Below, piece by piece: positions 16,290 to 26,225 of a stretch of DNA of 64,000 nucleotides. This DNA comes from Iodobacter sp025352645 (GTDB lineage: Bacteria > Pseudomonadota > Gammaproteobacteria > Burkholderiales > Chitinibacteraceae). A program made the position numbers and the translations under genes. The notes under the pieces were generated by a model. The model worked only from the letters and a program-made list of their open reading frames with translations, made no database searches and had not been told where the DNA came from. The DNA is taken from positions 21,863-85,862 of the forward strand of contig NZ_JAWQUO010000021.1 in assembly GCF_033446605.1 (NCBI RefSeq), written 5' to 3'. Every line of letters starts with the position of its first letter. The first letter of the stretch is position 1.

Positions 16290-16480
16290 ATGCTGATTTT
16301 AGGCTGTATTGAAAACGAATGATTCAGTACTTATGTGTTTATAAAACTTTTTCATGTAGATGAAAAACGTCGTGTTGCCCCGTTTGCTCTGTGTTCTCTG
16401 TGGTTCAAGATTTTGAGTTCTACTTAATAAAGCGCTGCTGCTAATTAGAAAATTGCAAGATTAAACAGGGGTCACACGCT

Positions 16481-18508
16481 ATGAAGCTGGAAGAAGGAAC
16501 GCCGTATCCGCTGGGGGCAACCTTTGATGGTGATGGTGTTAATTTTGCTTTGTTTTCAGAGCATGCCACGCGTGTTGAGTTGTGCCTGTTTGATGCCTCG
16601 GGCATTAATGAGGCGGCGCGTTTTGAGCTAAGCGAATGCAGCAACAGCATCTGGCACGGCTATCTGCCGGATGCACCAACGGGGCTAGTGTATGGCTACC
16701 GCGTGCATGGGCCTTACGCTCCGCAGCAGGGCCACCGTTTTAATCCCCATAAAGTATTGCTAGACCCATACGCCCGTGCCATTGTGGGTGAGTTTGCTAA
16801 TGATCCGCGCAGCTTTGGTTATCAAGAAGACCAACCTAGTTTGCCAGACCCAATCGATAACGCGGCGATTGCGCTAAAAGCCAAGGTGGTTGCCGAGCCT
16901 TATGACTGGGGTAGTGAAAAAGCGCCGCGTATTCCTTGGGTAGAAACGGTGGTTTACGAGGCGCATGTGCGCGGCATGACCATGCTGCACCCTGATGTGC
17001 CAGAGGATATTCGGGGTAGCTATGCAGGGCTGGCTCATCCTGCGGTATTGGCTCACCTAAAAAAAATAGGTATTACGGCGATTGAATTATTGCCGGTGCA
17101 TTTTTTTATTGATGAATCACATTTATTAAGGCAAGGATTAAGTAATTACTGGGGCTATAACAGCCTAGGATTTTTTGCACCGGAAACACATTATTGGTCG
17201 GGGCGGGAAGGCACGACGCCATTATCTGAATTCAGAGATATGGTTAAGTCACTCCACAGTGTTGGCATTGAAGTCTTACTCGATGTGGTATTTAACCACA
17301 CCGCCGAATCCAGCGATATGGGCCCCACTTTATCTTGGCGTGGCATAGATAACGCTAATTACTATGTATTAAGAACCGGCCAATTAGATCAATATGAAAA
17401 TTGGACAGGCTGCGGCAATGTACTTAATTTAAGCCACCCTCGCGTATTGCAAATGGTGATGGATAGCCTGCGCTATTGGGTAAGCCAATGTCATGTGGAT
17501 GGTTTTAGATTTGATTTAGCCCCCATTCTAGGGAGGGTCGATCATCATTTTAGCGCCCAAGCGCCGTTCTTTATTGCCATTCAGCAAGACCCACTATTAT
17601 CCGGTGTAAAACTGATTGCCGAGCCTTGGGATATTGGTAATGGTGGCTATCAACTGGGGCATTTTCCCAATGGCTGGGTAGAGTGGTCGGATCAGTTTCG
17701 CGATGTGATGCGTAAATTCTGGCTGCATGATGGCGTACACCGAGCACTATTTGCCCAGCGCTTTGCGGCATCCAGCGATTCATTCCATCGGCAGGGGCGG
17801 CGGCCGGTTTCGGTGGTGAATTTTATTTGTGCACACGATGGTTTTAATCTGCGTGACATGGTTTCGTATAATCATAAGCATAATCAGGCGAATAAAGAAC
17901 ACAATCGGGATGGGCATAACCATAACCTCAGCTGGAATTGCGGCGAAGAAGGGCCTAGCCGTGATGCTGGGGTTAATATCTTGCGATTACGCTGTATGAA
18001 AGCTATGCTAGCAACCGTTTTGCTGGCGCAAGGTACGCCGATGTTTTTGGCCGGAGATGAGCTGGGGCATACTCAGCAGGGCAATAACAATGCCTATTGC
18101 CAAGATAATGAAATTAATTGGCTGAATTGGGAGGCCGCCGAGCCTGGCCTTGCGGATTACGTGGGCGAGCTGATTGCGATTCGTAAATCCTGTGCGGTGC
18201 TGATTTCTGGCCGCTGGTGGACGGGCATTCATGATGAATGGGGCAGGGCCGATGTGGAGTGGCTCAATCCCTCTGGCGCACCGCTGCATTCACACGACTG
18301 GCAGGATGCAGGCGGGCGGGCGATGATGGTCCAGTTGGGGGGGCGTTTGCTCATCATGCTTAATGCATCTGCTCACCAAGTGCATTTTCGCTTGCCCGCA
18401 GGGATGTGGAGCCTGAGACTTGCCAGCACGGGGGATGCCGAATCAGAAATCAATCCTCACGATTGCCGCGTGGCAGCAAGAAGTGTGACGATTTTAGAAA
18501 GCAGTTGA
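16481..18508 (+). CDS. glgX: Glycogen debranching enzyme GlgX
   Basis: A 675-residue isoamylase-type enzyme that removes alpha-1,6 branches from phosphorylase-limited glycogen. An N-terminal CBM48 domain (GTPYPLGATFDGDGVNFALF) is followed by a GH13 barrel: LLDVVFNHTAESS, VDGFRFDLAPILG (nucleophile), LIAEPWDIGNGGY (acid glutamate) and FICAHDGFNLRDMVSYN. Length matches E. coli GlgX (657). It is separated from glgB by a repeat-filled gap and followed by pgm. Confidence 0.96.
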   Translation: MKLEEGTPYPLGATFDGDGVNFALFSEHATRVELCLFDASGINEAARFELSECSNSIWHGYLPDAPTGLVYGYRVHGPYAPQQGHRFNPHKVLLDPYARAIVGEFANDPRSFGYQEDQPSLPDPIDNAAIALKAKVVAEPYDWGSEKAPRIPWVETVVYEAHVRGMTMLHPDVPEDIRGSYAGLAHPAVLAHLKKIGITAIELLPVHFFIDESHLLRQGLSNYWGYNSLGFFAPETHYWSGREGTTPLSEFRDMVKSLHSVGIEVLLDVVFNHTAESSDMGPTLSWRGIDNANYYVLRTGQLDQYENWTGCGNVLNLSHPRVLQMVMDSLRYWVSQCHVDGFRFDLAPILGRVDHHFSAQAPFFIAIQQDPLLSGVKLIAEPWDIGNGGYQLGHFPNGWVEWSDQFRDVMRKFWLHDGVHRALFAQRFAASSDSFHRQGRRPVSVVNFICAHDGFNLRDMVSYNHKHNQANKEHNRDGHNHNLSWNCGEEGPSRDAGVNILRLRCMKAMLATVLLAQGTPMFLAGDELGHTQQGNNNAYCQDNEINWLNWEAAEPGLADYVGELIAIRKSCAVLISGRWWTGIHDEWGRADVEWLNPSGAPLHSHDWQDAGGRAMMVQLGGRLLIMLNASAHQVHFRLPAGMWSLRLASTGDAESEINPHDCRVAARSVTILESS

Positions 18509-18534
18509 TTTGAAAAATGTGTAATTCATGTAGG

Positions 18535-18552
18535 GTGGGCACCTGTGCCCAC
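18535..18552. repeat. Short hairpin, family C, between glgX and pgm
   Basis: GTGGGCAC-CT-GTGCCCAC, a perfect 8-bp stem preceded by GTAGG (18530-18534), with the family C edge. There is no T-run, so it is not a simple terminator. Confidence 0.6.
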
Positions 18553-18650
18553 ACGGATGCGCAAGATGCCATATGACGCGGGCGCAGCCATTTTATAAAA
18601 CACCGTAGCCATCTCTTTACTCATAAAAAAACATCCATCAGGTAGCCTTA

Positions 18651-20276
18651 ATGACCATCATCCCAAGCCAGCCTATTGCTGGTCAGCGCCCGGGTACTTC
18701 GGGCTTACGCAAGAAAGTCACCGTATTTCAGCAGCAGCATTATTTAGAAAACTTTGTGCAGGCTATTTTTGATGTGGTACCGGAGCTTAAAGGGGGAACG
18801 CTGGTTTTAGGCGGTGACGGGCGTTTTTATAATCGGGTGGCAGTGCAGCTGATTTTAAAAATGGCTGCGGCCAATGGCGTGGCCAAAGTGATTGTTGGCC
18901 GTGGCGGGATTTTATCTACCCCCGCTGTCAGCTGTGTGATTCGCAAATACGCCGCCACTGGCGGGGTAATCTTATCGGCCTCGCATAACCCTGGCGGGCC
19001 AGATGGCGATTTTGGCATTAAATACAATACCGATAACGGCGGCCCCGCCGCAGAAAAAATCACTGAAGCCATTTACCAGCGCACCACCAGCCTTAATCAG
19101 TATTTGATCAGCGCCATAGGCGATCTAGATTTAGACCAGCTTGGCCATTTTACGCTGGAAAGTATGGCGGTTGAGCTGATTGATCCGGTGGCCGATTACG
19201 CGCTGCTGATGCAAAACTTATTTGATTTTGACGCGATTCGCGCATGGTTTGCTGCGGGTAATCGCATGCAGTTTGATGCCATGTCTGCCGTGGCCGGCCC
19301 TTATGCCGTAGAGATTATCGAAGGCCTACTTGGCGCGCCGCGCGGCACTGTGGTGAATGGCGTGCCGCTAGAAGACTTTGGTGGCCATCATCCCGACCCA
19401 AATCCTGCCCATGCCACCGATTTAATTGCCGCCATGGCCGCCAGCGATGCGCCTGCTTTTGGCGCGGCCAGCGATGGCGATGCCGATCGCAATATGGTGC
19501 TGGGCCGCAACTTTGTGGTTACGCCATCGGATAGCTTGGCGGTATTGGCGGCTAACGCTACGCTGGTGCCAGGCTATTGCAAAGGCCTAGCCGGTGTGGC
19601 CAGATCGATGCCTACATCTGCAGCGGTGGATGTGGTAGCCAAAGCCCTAGGCATTGCCTGCTATGAAACCCCAACCGGCTGGAAGTTTTTTGGCAATCTG
19701 CTGGATGCGGGCAAGGTAACGCTTTGCGGTGAAGAAAGCTACGGCACTGGCTCCGATCATGTGCGCGAAAAAGATGGCGTTTGGGCGGTGCTATTTTGGC
19801 TGAACTTGCTGGCTGTAACCGGTAAATCGGTAGAAGAAATCATTAGCGCGCATTGGGCGCGCTTTGGCCGGCATATATATTCCCGCCACGATTTTGAAGA
19901 GATTGCCAGTGATGCCGCCGAGCAGTTAATGGCCGTATTACGCTCACGTTTGCCAGAGTTGGCTGGGCAAGCGCTGGGTGGGCAAGACATTCAACTGGCC
20001 GATGATTTTACCTACGATGATCCGGTTGACGGCTCGCATAGCGCTAAGCAGGGTGTACGGATTATTTTTGCCAGTGGCGATAGAATCATTTATCGCCTAT
20101 CCGGCACCGGCACGGCAGGCGCTACGCTGCGGGTTTATCTAGAAAAATATCAGCCAGATATCGCCCAACATGGCGTGGAAACACAGGCCGCTTTAGCTGA
20201 TTTAATTAAAATATCCCGAGAATTGGCTCAGATTGAAGAATTTACTGGGATGGTTGCGCCAACCGTGGTGACTTAA
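18651..20276 (+). CDS. pgm: Phosphoglucomutase, alpha-D-glucose phosphate specific
   Basis: A 541-residue enzyme interconverting glucose 1-phosphate and glucose 6-phosphate. It has the phosphoserine loop LSASHNPGGPDGDFG, the metal loop ASDGDADRNMVLG, the sugar-specificity loop TPTGWKFFGNLLD with CGEESYGTGSDH, and a C-terminal phosphate-binding region (YRLSGTGTAGATLRVYLE). Its place inside the glycogen locus supplies substrate to GlgC during synthesis and clears glucose 1-phosphate made by GlgP. Confidence 0.95.
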   Translation: MTIIPSQPIAGQRPGTSGLRKKVTVFQQQHYLENFVQAIFDVVPELKGGTLVLGGDGRFYNRVAVQLILKMAAANGVAKVIVGRGGILSTPAVSCVIRKYAATGGVILSASHNPGGPDGDFGIKYNTDNGGPAAEKITEAIYQRTTSLNQYLISAIGDLDLDQLGHFTLESMAVELIDPVADYALLMQNLFDFDAIRAWFAAGNRMQFDAMSAVAGPYAVEIIEGLLGAPRGTVVNGVPLEDFGGHHPDPNPAHATDLIAAMAASDAPAFGAASDGDADRNMVLGRNFVVTPSDSLAVLAANATLVPGYCKGLAGVARSMPTSAAVDVVAKALGIACYETPTGWKFFGNLLDAGKVTLCGEESYGTGSDHVREKDGVWAVLFWLNLLAVTGKSVEEIISAHWARFGRHIYSRHDFEEIASDAAEQLMAVLRSRLPELAGQALGGQDIQLADDFTYDDPVDGSHSAKQGVRIIFASGDRIIYRLSGTGTAGATLRVYLEKYQPDIAQHGVETQAALADLIKISRELAQIEEFTGMVAPTVVT

Positions 20277-20468
20277 GGGTGAGTTGGTTTAAATATATTT
20301 TTATGGGTAGAAAATAAAAAGCTTAAATAGAGCTGCATATTTTTTATTTTAAATGGCGGATGCATAGAATGGCAGCCGCTATTTTTTTGCATTAAATAGC
20401 TCGCTCTTTCATTATTTTCCGGAAATACACGCCAGCTTTGCTTAATATGATCTGATGCAGGGAGCGAT

Positions 20469-21740
20469 ATGATGGAAGCGATTGATAAACTGGTGTTGGC
20501 ACGGCAACTACCTAATCAGGCGGTGGCTTTGGTTTTAGCGGGTGGGCGTGGCTCGCGTTTAAAGGATTTAACCAATCACCGTGCTAAGCCTGCGGTGCAT
20601 TTTGGAGGTAAATATCGAATTATTGATTTTGCCTTATCAAATTGCCTTAATTCAGGGATTCGTCGCATCGGTGTGATTACGCAATATAAGTCGCATAGCT
20701 TGCTCAGGCATTTGCAGCGCGGCTGGTCGTTTTTGCGTAATGAAATGAATGAATTTGTCGATTTACTCCCCGCCCAGCAAAGAGTGGACGAGGAACATTG
20801 GTATCGCGGTACCGCCGATGCGGTATTTCAAAACCTAGATATTATCCGTAGCTACAAAGCGCAATATGTAGTGATATTGGCGGGGGATCATATTTATAAA
20901 ATGGATTACTCCCGCATGCTACTCGATCACGTCGAAAATAATGCGGCGTGTACTATTGCCTGTATTGAAGTCGATAAAACGGCCGCCTCGGCTTTTGGGG
21001 TAATGGCGGTGGATGAAAATAGAAAAATAACCGCCTTTATTGAAAAACCACTCGATCCGCCCGCTATGCCCAATAAAAATGATAAGGCCCTAGCATCAAT
21101 GGGCGTGTACGTTTTTAACGCTGATTATATTAACCGTATGTTGGCCGAAGATTTAGCCGACGATGCCTCCAGCCATGATTTTGGCAAAGACATTATTCCG
21201 CGCATTGTGGCGGAGGGCCGTGCATTGGCGCATCCGTTTTCAGCCTCTTGCGTCTCTAGTGATACGAATGCGCCGCCCTATTGGCGCGATGTGGGGACGG
21301 TGGATGCGTATTGGGAGGCCAATTTAGATTTGGCCTCGGTGCTGCCTGATTTAGATATTTACGATAAAGATTGGCCGATTTGGACGCATCAAGAGCAGCT
21401 TTCTCCTGCTAAATTTGTGCAAGATATCAATGGCAGCCACGGTATGACGCTTAATTCCTTGGTATCGGGCGGCTGCATTGTTTCTGGCTCGTTTGTAAAT
21501 AACTCGGTGTTGTTTTCTAAAGTGCGCTTGCACTCATTTTGCGCCATTGATTCTGCGGTGATTTTGCCATCGGTAACGGTAGGTAGGTCTAGCCGCCTGC
21601 GCCGCTGCGTGATTGATCGCGGCTGCCAAATCCCAGAGGGCACGGTGATAGGTGAAGACCGCAGCGAAGACGAGCGCCGCTTTTACTGCTCAGAAGGCGG
21701 CGTGGTGCTGGTGACCAGAGAAATGTTGGCGAAGTTATGA
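20469..21740 (+). CDS. glgC: Glucose-1-phosphate adenylyltransferase
   Basis: A 423-residue enzyme making ADP-glucose, the glycosyl donor for glycogen. The nucleotide-binding motif ALVLAGGRGSRLKDLT, KPAVHFGGKYRIIDFALSN, AGDHIYKMDY, FIEKP and the allosteric-region WRDVGTVDAYWEANLDL are present, followed by a C-terminal beta-helix. This is usually the regulated step of the pathway. Two ATG codons in tandem open the gene; the first is used here, with GGGAG upstream. Confidence 0.96.
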   Translation: MMEAIDKLVLARQLPNQAVALVLAGGRGSRLKDLTNHRAKPAVHFGGKYRIIDFALSNCLNSGIRRIGVITQYKSHSLLRHLQRGWSFLRNEMNEFVDLLPAQQRVDEEHWYRGTADAVFQNLDIIRSYKAQYVVILAGDHIYKMDYSRMLLDHVENNAACTIACIEVDKTAASAFGVMAVDENRKITAFIEKPLDPPAMPNKNDKALASMGVYVFNADYINRMLAEDLADDASSHDFGKDIIPRIVAEGRALAHPFSASCVSSDTNAPPYWRDVGTVDAYWEANLDLASVLPDLDIYDKDWPIWTHQEQLSPAKFVQDINGSHGMTLNSLVSGGCIVSGSFVNNSVLFSKVRLHSFCAIDSAVILPSVTVGRSSRLRRCVIDRGCQIPEGTVIGEDRSEDERRFYCSEGGVVLVTREMLAKL

Positions 21741-21742
21741 TT

Positions 21743-21952
21743 TAACCCAAATCTTGAAGCACAGAGGGGATGTGACGCGCTAAGGTTTTCATACACTAAA
21801 TACACGAAAAAAGCCAAAAATACAGATTGGTTTGATTCAGCTTGCACTCATTGTTATGTTTTTTATAAGCGATTGATTTTGATCGATATGTAAATAAAAT
21901 GGTGGGGATACCCAATCCTATCAGTTCGTGCTTGATGTGTTTTTTGTGGATG
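21743..21952. repeat. Family A half-copy and family B inverted pair between glgC and glgA
   Basis: The glgC-glgA gap begins with AACCCAAATCTTGAAGCACA (from 21744), one arm of family A without an evident partner. It is followed by a family B pair, left arm about 21790-21811 (ATACACTAAATACACGAAAA) and right arm 21925-21951 (ending TTTTTTGTGGAT), about 165 bp end to end. Confidence 0.55.
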
Positions 21953-22017
21953 ACGTATTTTTTGATCTTGCGGCGTGTTTTTGCCGATCAATTTTTCAAA
22001 CCCAATGGTAGCAATCT

Positions 22018-23457
22018 ATGCGCGTTTTACACGTTTGTGCCGAGCTATTTCCTTTGCTAAAAACGGGTGGCTTGGCGGATGTCACTGGGGCTTTGCCGCT
22101 GGCTTTGGCGCAGCAGGGGTGCGACGTGCGTGTGCTCTTGCCGGGGTTCCCTGCTATTTTGAATGGCTTAGATATTCAGGGCGAAGTGGCCACGCTCAAT
22201 AGCATGGCAGGGCCAATTAAACTCTTGTTCGGCCACACTTCCACCGGTATTGCCGCCTATGTGATCGATTCCCCACACTGCTTTGATCGGCCAGGTAGCC
22301 CTTATTTGGATGTTGGGCAGCAGCCTTACAGCGATAATCATCTGCGATTTGCATTATTGGGCTGGGTGGCCGCACAGCTAGCCAGTGGCGCAGATCCTTT
22401 TTGGCAGGCCGAGCTGGTGCATGCGCACGATTGGCATGCGGGCTTGGTTCCGGCGTATTTAGTGGCGGCGGGCCGGCCAGCTAAAAGTGTATTTACTGTG
22501 CATAACCTTGCCTATCAAGGCTTGTTTCCCCTTGCGGCTTTTGCCAGCCTAGCGCTGCCGCCAGAATATTTCTCAGTGGAGGGGCTAGAGTTTCACGGCA
22601 AGATTTCTTTTATGAAGGCGGGGCTGTATTTTTGCGATCAGATCAGCACCGTTTCACCACGCTACGCGCAAGAAATCACCCATGATGAGCAGGGCTGCGG
22701 CCTAGACGGCTTGCTACGCACCCGTTCTGCTGATTTAAGTGGCATTTTGAATGGTGTGGATGAGCAAGTGTGGCACCCGCATACTGATCCTTTGATCGCC
22801 GCCCATTACAGCGTAGATAAAACCCAAGGCAAGGCTAAATGTAAGCAGGATGTGCAGCTGCGCATGGGGCTTGCGCAAGTTACTGATCAGCCTTTGTTTG
22901 CCGTGGTCAGCCGCCTCACCGAACAAAAAGGCCTGCATCTGGTGCTGGCAGCTTTAGATGAAATCACGTCTCGGGGAGGGCAGTTTGTGCTGCTGGGTGG
23001 GGGCGACACCCAGCTTGAAGACGCTTTTAAAGCTGCCGCCGCCGCAAATCCTGAGCAAATTGCGGTGCAAATTGGTTATGACGAAGCGTGCTCGCACCGC
23101 TTAATGGCCGCTGCTGATGTCTTACTGGTGCCCAGCCGTTTTGAGCCATGCGGCCTCACCCAGCTGTATGCCTTAAAATACGGTGCACTGCCGCTAGTAC
23201 GCAGAGTGGGGGGGCTAGCCGATACGGTTGTTGATTGCAGCTTAGAAAACTTGGCCGACGAAAGCGCTACGGGCTTTGTGTTTGATGACTTTAGCGTTGC
23301 AGGGCTATCTCAAGGCCTACGCCGTGCTTTTATTCTGTGGCAGCGTACTAAAGATTGGAAAACAGTAAGACGCACCGCCATGCAGGTTGATTATGGCTGG
23401 GCCGCTGCAGCGAGGCAGTATGCGGATCTATATCAAAAAATGTTGCTTACCAAATGA
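22018..23457 (+). CDS. glgA: Glycogen synthase (ADP-glucose), GT5
   Basis: A 479-residue GT-B fold enzyme extending glycogen chains from ADP-glucose. The N-terminal KTGGLADVTGALPLAL motif binds ADP-glucose, HAHDWHAGLVPAY and FTVHNLAYQGLFP follow, and the C-terminal half has VSRLTEQKGLHLVL and PSRFEPCGLTQLYALKYG. Length matches E. coli GlgA (477). Confidence 0.97.
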   Translation: MRVLHVCAELFPLLKTGGLADVTGALPLALAQQGCDVRVLLPGFPAILNGLDIQGEVATLNSMAGPIKLLFGHTSTGIAAYVIDSPHCFDRPGSPYLDVGQQPYSDNHLRFALLGWVAAQLASGADPFWQAELVHAHDWHAGLVPAYLVAAGRPAKSVFTVHNLAYQGLFPLAAFASLALPPEYFSVEGLEFHGKISFMKAGLYFCDQISTVSPRYAQEITHDEQGCGLDGLLRTRSADLSGILNGVDEQVWHPHTDPLIAAHYSVDKTQGKAKCKQDVQLRMGLAQVTDQPLFAVVSRLTEQKGLHLVLAALDEITSRGGQFVLLGGGDTQLEDAFKAAAAANPEQIAVQIGYDEACSHRLMAAADVLLVPSRFEPCGLTQLYALKYGALPLVRRVGGLADTVVDCSLENLADESATGFVFDDFSVAGLSQGLRRAFILWQRTKDWKTVRRTAMQVDYGWAAAARQYADLYQKMLLTK

Positions 23458-23680
23458 CGGCAATTATCGTAAAAGTATTGGTTGAAATTCGAGCAAGGTG
23501 AAATATTTTTTCCAGCCATGCGCCGCCTAAGGCTTAATGAGTTTTTAGGTGAACCCTATGGCGCTTATTTAATAGCCACGCTGGCGCATTACGGTTTAGC
23601 TGTGCACTAATTAATATTCTTGGGTTATCTGCTGGGATTTGCCTACACAGCGCTTTAAATAGTAATAAAAGGAGCACCCG

Positions 23681-26128
23681 ATGACGGTATCTTTTGAATA
23701 TGATTCCCCTGGTAATGATACCGAGGCTTTAAAGCATGCTATTGCTAATAAGCTGGTATTTTTTATTGGTAAAGATCCTATCGTGGCACAGCCTAAAGAC
23801 TGGTTGAATGCCACTTTTTTGGCGGTGCGGGATAGATTGGTAGAACGCTGGATGCGCACCACAAGGGCGCAGTATTCTCAGGATTTAAAGCGGGTTTATT
23901 ATTTATCGATGGAGTTTTTAATTGGCCGTGCCCTATCTAATGCCTTATTAGCATTAGAATTATTTGAGCCGGTTAAAGCCGCGCTAGATGAAATGGGGGT
24001 GGATCTAAATGAGATTCTAGATTACGAACCTGATGCCGCCTTAGGCAATGGGGGCTTGGGGCGCTTAGCTGCTTGTTTTTTAGATTCAATGGCTACCATG
24101 GGCGTGCCTGGCTTTGCTTATGGGATTCGCTATGATTTTGGAATGTTTAAACAACGCATTATTGATGGCCAGCAAATAGAAGCACCCGATACGTGGCTAT
24201 CTGCTTTAAATGTATGGGAGTTCCCCCGTGATGAAATTCAATATGTGGTGCAATTTGGCGGAAGAATAGAAACTGAAGGCGCTACCGTGCATTGGCTAGA
24301 TACGCAAAATGTATTGGCGATGGCTTATGATTATATTATTCCAGGCTATCAAACCACGGCCACAAATACTTTAAGACTTTGGTCGGCTAAAGCCTCACGC
24401 GGGATTAATCTATCTAAATTTAATCAGGGTGATTATTTAGCTGCGGTAGAAGAAAAAAACCATAGTGAAAACGTATCACGGGTTTTATATCCTGATGATT
24501 CAACGCTGCACGGTAAAGAACTGCGGCTGCGGCAAGAATATTTTTTTGTTTCGGCCTCTTTACAAGATATTTTGCATCGCTATCTATTCACCCACGAATA
24601 TTTTAATCAATTAAGTGATAAAACAGCCATTCACTTAAATGACACACATCCAGTATTGGCTGTTCCAGAATTAATGCGCTTATTAATGGATGATTTTCAT
24701 CTGGATTGGGATACTGCTTGGGGATACACGCAAAAGATTTTTTCTTATACCAATCACACCCTGATGAGCGAAGCGTTAGAAACATGGCCGGTAGAGATGT
24801 TTTCTCATTTATTGCCCCGGCATTTAAAAATAATTTTTGATATTAATGAGCGGTTTTTAGCTGAGGTGAAACAACGTTTTGCGGGTGATGATGCCTTGAT
24901 TAGCCGTGTTTCTTTGGTGGATGAATCGGGTGAGCGTAAAATTAGAATGGCCTATATTGCTGTAGTGGCTAGCCATAAAGTGAATGGCGTTTCAGCCCTG
25001 CACTCACAATTAATGAAATCAACCATCTTTGCCGATTTTGCCCGTATTTATCCAGAGCGCTTTACCAATGTAACCAATGGCATTACGCCTAGGCGTTGGT
25101 TGGCACAGGCAAATCGGCCGTTAGCGGATTTAATAGACGATAAAATTGGCAAAACTTGGCGGGTAAATTTAGATGAATTAGCCGAGCTAAAACCTTTAGT
25201 TGAGGATAAAGGTTTTATAAATTGTTTTATGGCGGCTAAGCGGCAAAATAAAGAACGTTTGGTTCGTTATATTGCGACGCATTTGGGTGGGGAGATCTCC
25301 CCTGATGCGCTATTTGATGTGCAAGTAAAACGTATTCATGAATATAAACGGCAATTGTTGAATGTATTACATGTGATTGCGCGCTATCAATTTATTTTAA
25401 AAAATCCAGATGCGGTCATTGTACCCAGGGTGGTGATTTTTTCAGGTAAGGCAGCATCGGCATATAAAACAGCTAAATTATTAATTCATTTAATTAATGA
25501 TGTCGGAGCAAAGATAAATCATGACCCTAGGGTCGGTGATAAGCTTAAAGTGGTGTTTATTCCCAATTATAGCGTGAGCTTGGCAGAGATCATTATCCCC
25601 GCCGCAGATCTATCTGAGCAAATATCCACGGCGGGGACGGAGGCATCGGGTACGGGAAATATGAAGTTTGCATTAAATGGGGCATTAACGATTGGCACTT
25701 TAGATGGTGCCAATATTGAAATTGGCCAAGCGGTAGGAGCAGAAAACATCTTTATCTTCGGCAATAATAGCGAGGAGGTGCAGCGGCTGCGGCAAGAATC
25801 CTATAACCCACGGGCGATTTATGAGGCTGACCCGATTTTGCATGAGGTATTAAATAGCATCGCATCAGGATTATTTAGCCCAGATGAGCCGGAGCGGTAT
25901 CGGGTGTTATTTGATTTATTGGTCAATTGGGGTGACCATTATCAATTGCTGGCAGATTTTGCTGATTATGTCAAAGTGCAAGGGAAAGTCGATGCCCTGT
26001 ATTTAAAACCATTGGAATGGCATAAAAAAGCCTTGCTGAATGTGGCTGGGATGGGGCGTTTTTCTTCAGATCGCAGTATTAGCGAATATGCGCGTAAAAT
26101 ATGGCATAGCAGCAGTGTTAAATTATAG
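23681..26128 (+). CDS. glgP: Glycogen/starch phosphorylase
   Basis: An 815-residue PLP enzyme releasing glucose 1-phosphate from glycogen chain ends. Conserved blocks are YYLSMEFLIGRALSNAL, ALGNGGLGRLAACFLDSMA, LNDTHPVLAVPELMRLL, TNGITPRRWL, VQVKRIHEYKRQLLN and the PLP-lysine block EASGTGNMKFALNGALTIGT. A ribosome binding site (AAAGGAG) precedes the ATG. The gene ends the core glycogen locus. Confidence 0.97.
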   Translation: MTVSFEYDSPGNDTEALKHAIANKLVFFIGKDPIVAQPKDWLNATFLAVRDRLVERWMRTTRAQYSQDLKRVYYLSMEFLIGRALSNALLALELFEPVKAALDEMGVDLNEILDYEPDAALGNGGLGRLAACFLDSMATMGVPGFAYGIRYDFGMFKQRIIDGQQIEAPDTWLSALNVWEFPRDEIQYVVQFGGRIETEGATVHWLDTQNVLAMAYDYIIPGYQTTATNTLRLWSAKASRGINLSKFNQGDYLAAVEEKNHSENVSRVLYPDDSTLHGKELRLRQEYFFVSASLQDILHRYLFTHEYFNQLSDKTAIHLNDTHPVLAVPELMRLLMDDFHLDWDTAWGYTQKIFSYTNHTLMSEALETWPVEMFSHLLPRHLKIIFDINERFLAEVKQRFAGDDALISRVSLVDESGERKIRMAYIAVVASHKVNGVSALHSQLMKSTIFADFARIYPERFTNVTNGITPRRWLAQANRPLADLIDDKIGKTWRVNLDELAELKPLVEDKGFINCFMAAKRQNKERLVRYIATHLGGEISPDALFDVQVKRIHEYKRQLLNVLHVIARYQFILKNPDAVIVPRVVIFSGKAASAYKTAKLLIHLINDVGAKINHDPRVGDKLKVVFIPNYSVSLAEIIIPAADLSEQISTAGTEASGTGNMKFALNGALTIGTLDGANIEIGQAVGAENIFIFGNNSEEVQRLRQESYNPRAIYEADPILHEVLNSIASGLFSPDEPERYRVLFDLLVNWGDHYQLLADFADYVKVQGKVDALYLKPLEWHKKALLNVAGMGRFSSDRSISEYARKIWHSSSVKL

Positions 26129-26225
26129 ATCAAGGTTGATGATGCTCATGCTGAAATAAGCACAGTGGTTTAATGTCATCTGCCTCGTGTTTAATACTGA
26201 AAGTATATTTTTATAGTGGAAAATA

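Larger units (their letters stand above)
16003..16412. repeat. Family A inverted pair enclosing other repeats, between glgB and glgX
   Basis: The left arm 16003-16050 (CTTGAACCACAGAGAACACG and on) and right arm 16376-16412 (ending CTCTGTGGTTCAAG) are inverted copies of the family A repeat. Between them lie a family D palindrome (16085-16190) and a dRS3-type element (16221-16289). The 511-bp glgB-glgX gap thus consists largely of nested repeats and shows no gene. Confidence 0.75.

Noticed and set aside
23473..23610. A 46-codon open stretch between glgA and glgP with protein-like content (for example MRRLRLNEFLGEPYGAYLIA from 23518).
   Set aside because: It has no ribosome binding site, a stop codon just upstream and no family I recognise. 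It may be a gene remnant but cannot be supported.
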